Below, in pieces: positions 58,930 through 64,000 of a DNA stretch of 64,000 bases; the stretch's first letter is position 1; each line of letters begins with the position of its first letter. A program made the translations under genes and the position numbers. The notes under the pieces were generated by a model. It was not told where the DNA came from. It saw nothing but the letters and a program-made list of their open reading frames with translations, and made no database searches. The DNA is from Lactuca virosa. Its lineage: Eukaryota; Streptophyta; Magnoliopsida; Asterales; Asteraceae. The DNA lies in NCBI GenBank assembly GCA_928212115.1, contig CAKMRJ010003334.1, forward strand, positions 101,094,736 to 101,158,735, given 5' to 3'.

Positions 58930-59290
58930 TAATAAGCATAAATACCACCAATCTCATTATTAAATGAAAAATTAAAACCTTGTTTATACAAACCATGAAA
59001 AGAAATATTGTTTCTCGCCATATCAGACGAGTAGCAAGAATTATTCAACTCTAAATTTAACCCACTACTAAGCATTAAATAATAAACTCTAATCTTTGTG
59101 ACAGTCGGCACTTTCCTATTCCTCATGATCAAGTTCATCTTCCCATGCTCCACATCCCTACTTCCTTCTAGACCCTGAAAATCAGAACAAATGTGAAAAC
59201 CACATCCTGTATCAAGGACCCAAGAATTAGCATGCGATGAGTTATTAGATAGAATAGTGTAAATACCTGCGAAGGCGGGTTTGATCTTCC
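58930..59290 (-). pseudogene. Copia E protease region
   Basis: Resumes Copia E after the solo LTR. MEHGKMNLIMRN and the SGLNLELNNSCYSSDMARN stretch match the Copia B protease C-terminal part. The DTGC-type active site lies near 59200-59215 (plus strand ACATCCTGTATCAAG). Frame disturbed near the LTR junction. Confidence 0.75.
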
Positions 59291-59303
59291 CATCCTTTAT
59301 GTC

Positions 59304-60166
59304 CTATAAGTATTTGGGGCAGCTTCGTTTCCAGTGCCCTTTTTCATGATAATGGAAGCACTCCGCTTCCTTTGGATTGGAAGAGGATTTAGCAGAACCA
59401 AATTTGGTCCCACTAGAAGAGGATCCATCATGGGACTTTCCCTTGTGGCTCTTAGAAGGATCCTTCCTCTTCTTTCCCTTTCCATGTCCAATTTCCAAGA
59501 CAGGGGCAGTGGAAGTAGGAGTAGGTACAATAGACTTTCCTTTCCAACTACTTTTAGCAGTTCTAAGTAGGCCTTGAAGCTTGCTTAGTGTGACCTCCTC
59601 CTTGTTCATATGATAAGTCATACGAAACTGATCATAACAAGAAGGCAAAGAGTGTAGGATAATGTCAATGGCCAACTCTTCATCGAAGTTGACATTCAAT
59701 TTTAGCATGCGGTCCACAAACCTTTGCATCTTTTGTAAATGGGCCGTGATGGACTCTCCATCCTTCATTTTTTTGTGATCAAGGAGGCAATGATCTCATA
59801 CCATTCCTGTCGAACACTTTGATGGTACCTTTCCATCAAGTCTTGGTGCATCTCATAGGGCCAGAAGTCCTCATAGGACTTTTGAAGCTCAGCAGTCATG
59901 GTAGCAATCATGATACATGACACCTTTGTCGCGTCCCTCTCATGAGCCTTATATTCATCAATCTGTTCAGGATTGGTAGTGTTTTCAATAATCTCTTTTA
60001 GCTCTTTATTGAGGACATATTCCTTTTCCTCGTATCGAATGGCCATGCGAATGTTTCTAATCTAGTCATTGAAGTTTGATCCATCAAAGATGACCCTCCC
60101 ACATAAGTTCATGAGGGAGAAAGAGACGGAAGAGTTTGGGTTTGAACCAGTGTTTGAAGTAGACAT
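59304..60166 (-). pseudogene. Copia E gag
   Basis: Starts at ATG 60166 (MSTSNTGSN) and continues as SVSFSLMNLCG. A stop near 60063 and a frameshift near 59765 break it. UBN2-type region: HERDATKVSCIMIATMTAELQKS and MHQDLMERYHQSVRQE. Zinc knuckle degraded (CFHYHEKGHWKRSC: one Cys replaced by His). It aligns with Copia B gag throughout. Confidence 0.87.
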
Positions 60167-60530
60167 CTGAAAAGAAAGACAAAGTTTAGATTAGATAAGG
60201 ATCCTTAATATAACACCCAAATGAAATATTAAGGCTAGGACCCAACACAATATTTCACAATTCGGAAATAGGGATGCCGTAATCCAATTGTAAAATATTT
60301 GAAGGTAGGTAAATGACGATTTACCAAGTTCCACCATGAAAAACGAAAATGAAGATTAGGTTTTAAATGAATTGAAATTCCTAGCTTCTTTGAGATTCAT
60401 TGAACTTTTCAATGGCATGTTTAAATCTTGATTATGCCATTCAATTTTGTGACTGGGATACTGAGGATCACAAACAAGGTGTGAATAACCATGCAATGTG
60501 CTTGGTACTCTTGATGTTACTTATCACCTA

Positions 60531-60647
60531 ATCAATGTGCCGGTTAACCACACACGCTCCATTGATCTATGATAAACATCAAGCTACCTTTTGCCACCCT
60601 TGTTAGTCCAAGTTAGTGTGTCAGTTAACCACACACGCTCCACTAAC
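60531..60647 (-). other. Leader stem-loop pair HP1/HP2 (Copia E)
   Basis: HP1 60531-60566: arms ATCAATG/CATTGAT. HP2 60612-60647: arms GTTAGTG/CACTAAC. Both perfect, with the shared loop; HP1's loop has GGTTAACC and HP2's has AGTTAACC. Confidence 0.65.
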
Positions 60648-61058
60648 GACTTGGCAAGGTGCAAAGTGTAATTTCATGGAATAGCATTATTTTCACATTT
60701 TTCCTAAAGTAACTAAGATTGAGAATTTATAGAAGTTTAGTTACTTTATAATATCATTATACTTATTAATGAGAATTAATGTCCTATCTTACCCGTTCGG
60801 CTAACGACCCTCCACCAATCAAAGAAGCGGTGGGTGAGAGTGGACACCCATTCAACCACCATTTTATAGGCAGTTTCCTTATACCCTACTTATAGATCGG
60901 CTTCGTGAATGAGGCCTACTAACAGTAAGACTGACTTTTCATATACATATATACTAGTATTAATCTTTTAATATTATAATAGTATAAGGGTTGAATTTTA
61001 AACTTTTAAATTCTGGGGTTTAGAATTAATGTTTCATAAATGAGACTTTTCAAGTTCA

Positions 61059-61172
61059 AAAACTTGAGGGCAAGTTTTGTAACTCTTCAAGACTTTTTGA
61101 ATTCCATAACTTATGGATTTAATGTTTCATGAATGAGACTTTTCATATTCCATAACTCGAGGACAAGTTATG
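61059..61172 (-). other. Two tetraloop stem-loops (Copia E leader)
   Basis: 61059-61078: AAAACTTG/CAAGTTTT. 61151-61172: CATAACTCG/CAAGTTATG, a mismatch on plus but G-U on the sense strand. Confidence 0.6.
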
Positions 61173-61468
61173 AAACTCTTCAAAAAAATTTAGATCAAAT
61201 TTTAAACTAATACAATTATCAAATAATTTATCATTTATCAATTTGACCTAATTTAATTCATATAGCAAGATAATTTCAAATTCTACAAATAATTAGTTTT
61301 TACAAAAATCAAGTAATTATCTTAAAATTTTACAATCATCATGTTATTGGATGGGGATAATCATTACCATGTTAGTAAAATCGAATTTTATGAGCCAAAA
61401 CGGTTTGTGGTAATGATCCTAATCCAAAACAGGTCAAAAACTCGAAAATTCAGCCAACAGATGATCTA

Positions 61469-61551
61469 ACTCGTCGAGCCAGGCAATGGACTCATCGAGT
61501 TCATCATCATATGATCCAACTCGTCGAGTTTCGTTATGGGACTTTTCGAGT
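61469..61551. repeat. ACTCGTCGAGT cluster near primer site (Copia E)
   Basis: Four copies: ACTCGTCGAG(C), ACTCATCGAGT, ACTCGTCGAGT and ACTTTTCGAGT, starting about 80 nt from the primer site. Confidence 0.8.
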
Positions 61552-61632
61552 TCAGCCTGGCAGAATCCAGAATTGCAATTTTTTCAGCTTTGAAAATAAC
61601 ACAATTGCATCAATATAAAAGAAAACACCCTA

Positions 61633-61645
61633 GGCTCTGATACCA
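61633..61645 (-). other. Copia E primer-binding site
   Basis: Sense TGGTATCAGAGCC, an exact complement of the initiator Met tRNA 3' end, one base from the 5' LTR. Confidence 0.92.
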
Positions 61646-61646
61646 C

Positions 61647-62407
61647 TGTTGGGTTTTGTGTACTCTAACATCCCTATGGTGCATATATAACCCTAATTCT
61701 TTGGATCTAAGTTTTCTCTAGTTATACATGCAATATTCATTTTCCAAAGCATGAAGCCTAACTAGCATGCAACTTTGATAAATGAATCATATAAACTAGT
61801 TAGATGATTACCTCTTGTTGTAGCTTGTAGAACTTGGCCTTATAAGACCTTAGCACCTCAAGTGTGATGCCTCAATCAAGTCACAAACACCAAGAACAAT
61901 TAGAGGAATATTAGAGAGGTTTAAGAGACACCAAAATCGGCTAGCTTCTTCTTGGAATACTTGTGTGTCGATTTTGGAGCTAAGGGAACACATTTATAGT
62001 GTAGAATCTCAAGGGTCACTTGTAAACCCTAATTCACACACTTAGGCTTTTAATCCAATAATACTTCATGGACTCTCATATGAATTTAGTCCATTACTAA
62101 TTAGTCATGGATCATTAGCCCAAATTATATGTATCACATATTTACATAATGAACCCTTGTTAATTTAATCAGTCTCTTTTGATCACTAAATTAATTCCAA
62201 ATTAATTCTTGATCAATACCAATTAAACAATATGATTTCTCAATTAATATATTACTCTTATAATATATTAATAAATCACAAATAACCACTTTCTGAAATA
62301 TCCATCCTATCAAATTGTACTGGTGAAGGCAACCCAAAATGGACCATGCTACTATCGGGTCAACTACATACCAATTATAGTTATGGGCTTAGACACCTAA
62401 TCTAACA
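61647..62407 (-). repeat. Copia E 5' LTR
   Basis: 761 bp, TGTTAGATTAGG...AACCCAACA on the sense strand. Candidate TATA (sense TATAAATG) at 61991-61998. Confidence 0.9.
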
Positions 62408-63448
62408 GTTGATTTAGAACCTTATTGGACTTTCTGAATAGTAGTGTCTTGGGCCAAACATGGAAATGGACCTTAGAATGAGGCCCAAGTAGAGACTTGG
62501 GCCCAATTTAGAAAATTGGGCCAATTATGGGCCTTGTATATTGGGTTTTGGATTAAGGAATTAGAGTTGGGCCTTGGCCCAACTTAAGGAAAGGATAGAA
62601 TGGACTATTACCCTATGTTTGGGTCCTTAGCCAAGATTGATATTCCAACTGTTGATTAGTGTTCGTTTATTGTGATAGTTCAGGATTTTCAGTGAATCGG
62701 CAGTCGGAGGTTTTCAGTTTAGTTCGACATTGTGAGGTGAGTTATTCTCACTATATCAACAGGGTCTAAGGCACCAAGGCCGACCCTTTGGATTGTATCA
62801 TGGTTATAGGATGATGCTATGTTTGGTAATCTGTTAGATCGGTATCCTGGTATATTGGATGATGCTATGATTAGTGATCTGTTAGATCTGTATGACTGTC
62901 TGTACATGCTATCTAACGTATGATATTTATGTGTTGATTGTATGATTGCGGGTGGGTTGAGGTGGTCCTGCTTTGTGCTCTAGACCAATAGACCCAGGGC
63001 GGCCCGGATAAACTGAAGGCCCATCAGGGCGTACCAGTCAGGCCGAAGGCCCGGAGAATGGTACAGACAGGCTGAAGGCCCGGTAGGGCGGACCAGACAT
63101 GTTGATGGTTCTGAGAGTGGGCCATATAGACTAAAGGCCCGGTGAGGGCGGTCCAGTCATACTGAAGACTCTATATGCATGTTGTTTGTTATGATATTGT
63201 TCTGGTTTGTATGGCGTTGGTATTTGGGGGAACTCACTAAGCTTCGGGCTTAGAGTTGTGGATTTTGTTTCAGGTACTTCAGATGATCGCGGGAAGGCGA
63301 AGGCTTGATCGTGCACCTCCTCACATTTTATGACTTTGATTTCTGGGATTCTATGTTATGAAACTATTTTGAAAACTTTTTGTAATAAATAATGGTTTTT
63401 GGATGTTTGAAAAAGTTTTAAAATTTCATGAATTTTATGGATGTCACA
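62408..63448 (+). repeat. Gypsy D 3' LTR, main part
   Basis: Continues the LTR started at 51644. Holds a GGCCCAATTT dyad (62500-62522), a splice-donor-like GAG/GTGAGTTA at 62737, the two-unit tandem repeat, the GC-rich minisatellite (62985-63175), and GAACTCAC plus acceptor TTTCAG (63273). Ends GATGTCACA. The next bases TTTCC would be its right target duplication; the left partner is outside the window. Confidence 0.88.
62737..63273 (+). other. Candidate LTR-borne leader intron (Gypsy D)
   Basis: 537 bases from TGTGAG/GTGAGTTA to GTTTCAG/GTACTT, with branch-point-like GAACTCAC at 63230. The 5' LTR keeps the acceptor side (ending 46317); Copia A removed its donor side to beyond the window. 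Confidence 0.45.
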
Positions 63449-64000
63449 TTTCCGGTCTTTTATCATAACATAGTTGTGCTTCTTGCAGAACTCAACTCTA
63501 CGATTTGCATCAGTAAGTTGAGCCACATTGACCAGATTATGCTTCAAATAGGATACATAAGCCACAGTTGAGACAAAAAAATTCTGTTGGTCAGGATGCC
63601 ATAACCTCAAATTTGAGAATTTGAATTATTTCCATAAGTGACGAAACCAGCATGTGGAGAAAGCTTCAGATCACGCAGAAAATGCTTCTGCCCAGTCATG
63701 TGCATGGAGCAAGCACTATCAATATATCATATTGTATCTTGTTACGAAGCACAAAAAGCCTGTAAAATCAGTGAGTTTTGGAGTTTTTACGCTCCGAGTT
63801 AGATTTAGAGACATTAGCATGGGCTTTAGACTTGGTTTGGGATTTATGAACAACTTATATCTCGGAAGGCTTTTTCCGAGATTCTTTTGGAAAGTTGCAG
63901 AATGACAGGGTCTTTTCAATTATCCAAAAATCATACCGAACCATTGCTTGTTTGGGCACTGCTTTCCTCGGAGGAACAATTTTCCAAGATGTTGTTGGAA
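63449..64000 (-). pseudogene. Copia F fragment: protease and pre-integrase region
   Basis: Minus-strand remnant of a Copia unlike A, B and E. Protease start reads YIDSACSMHMTGQKHF (the usual DSGC has Ala for Gly), followed by FVTYGNNSNSQ, a stop, and YLKHNLVNVAQLTDANRR, typical of the sequence before the pre-integrase domain. The right-hand part (63720-64000) is gag-protease linker with no clear frame. Target of Gypsy D. The gene continues past the window edge. Confidence 0.7.

Larger units (their letters stand above)
56024..58934. mobile_element. Solo LTR G of a chromovirus, with TSD TAATA
   Basis: A 2901 bp LTR (56029-58929), TGTAACACCC...GGATGTTACA, flanked by TAATA at 56024-56028 and 58930-58934. 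No internal region or second LTR: the product of LTR-LTR recombination. Its right end resembles the Gypsy D LTR (GGGGGAACTCACTAAGCTT, TTTCAGGTACT), so it derives from a related chromovirus. GC-rich ATGGCCGCC repeats at about 56989-57012 and the ORFs across it look noncoding. Confidence 0.92.
60167..61632 (-). other. Copia E 5' leader
   Basis: About 1.47 kb of untranslated leader with the same order of elements as Copias A and B: stem-loops at 60531-60566 and 60612-60647, tetraloop stems at 61059-61078 and 61151-61172, and the ACTCGNCGAGT cluster at 61469-61551. Confidence 0.82.

Overview
This is plant nuclear DNA made entirely of nested LTR retrotransposons. I see no host gene, tRNA, rRNA or CRISPR array. 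The element families (Ty1/Copia, and Ty3/Gypsy chromoviruses with C-terminal chromodomains), the initiator-Met-tRNA primer sites and the AT-rich base composition all point to a dicot. The recurrent ACTCGNCGAGT words resemble what I recall from lettuce and its relatives, so Asteraceae (possibly Lactuca) is my guess; I could not test it.

The nesting, outermost first. (F) A Copia fragment at the right edge (63449-64000, minus strand) is the target of (D), a plus-strand chromovirus whose gag-pol lies at 47015-51626. D's 5' LTR is split by (A), an old minus-strand Copia whose 5' LTR ends at 45736 and whose 3' end lies left of the window. D's 3' LTR is split by (E), another minus-strand Copia (51651-62407). 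E's protease/integrase region is split by (G), a 2.9 kb solo chromovirus LTR (56029-58929, TSD TAATA). Copia A is split twice: by (B), a young minus-strand Copia (1719-9549, followed by a partial second copy to 10622), and by (C), a plus-strand chromovirus (13511-43488, TSD CGATT). C's 3' LTR is in turn split by (H), a 17.9 kb block at 25401-43290. F>D>A>C>H is five levels.

H is the most striking object. It consists of seven direct 334-343 bp LTRs separated by six non-coding internal regions of about 2.59 kb. Each internal region has a tRNA-iMet primer site at one end and a polypurine tract at the other, and the whole block sits in one near-perfect 5 bp target duplication. It is a six-unit tandem array of a non-autonomous LTR retrotransposon (LARD-like). 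The diagnostic variants run a-b-a-b-c-c, which implies amplification by a two-unit step after or during integration.

All coding regions are broken by stops and frameshifts, so nothing here is autonomous. B is closest to intact: its LTRs differ at 3 bases plus 1 indel in about 797 bp. Conserved non-coding structures may be of functional interest: paired leader hairpins in the Copias, mostly kept by G-U pairs on the sense strand; stem-loops with an AACTTG/CAAGTT stem; ACTCGNCGAGT clusters just downstream of the Copia primer sites; and matched splice-donor/acceptor signals inside the LTRs of three chromovirus families. Gypsy D also has a 67 nt intron-like segment exactly at the gag-protease join.
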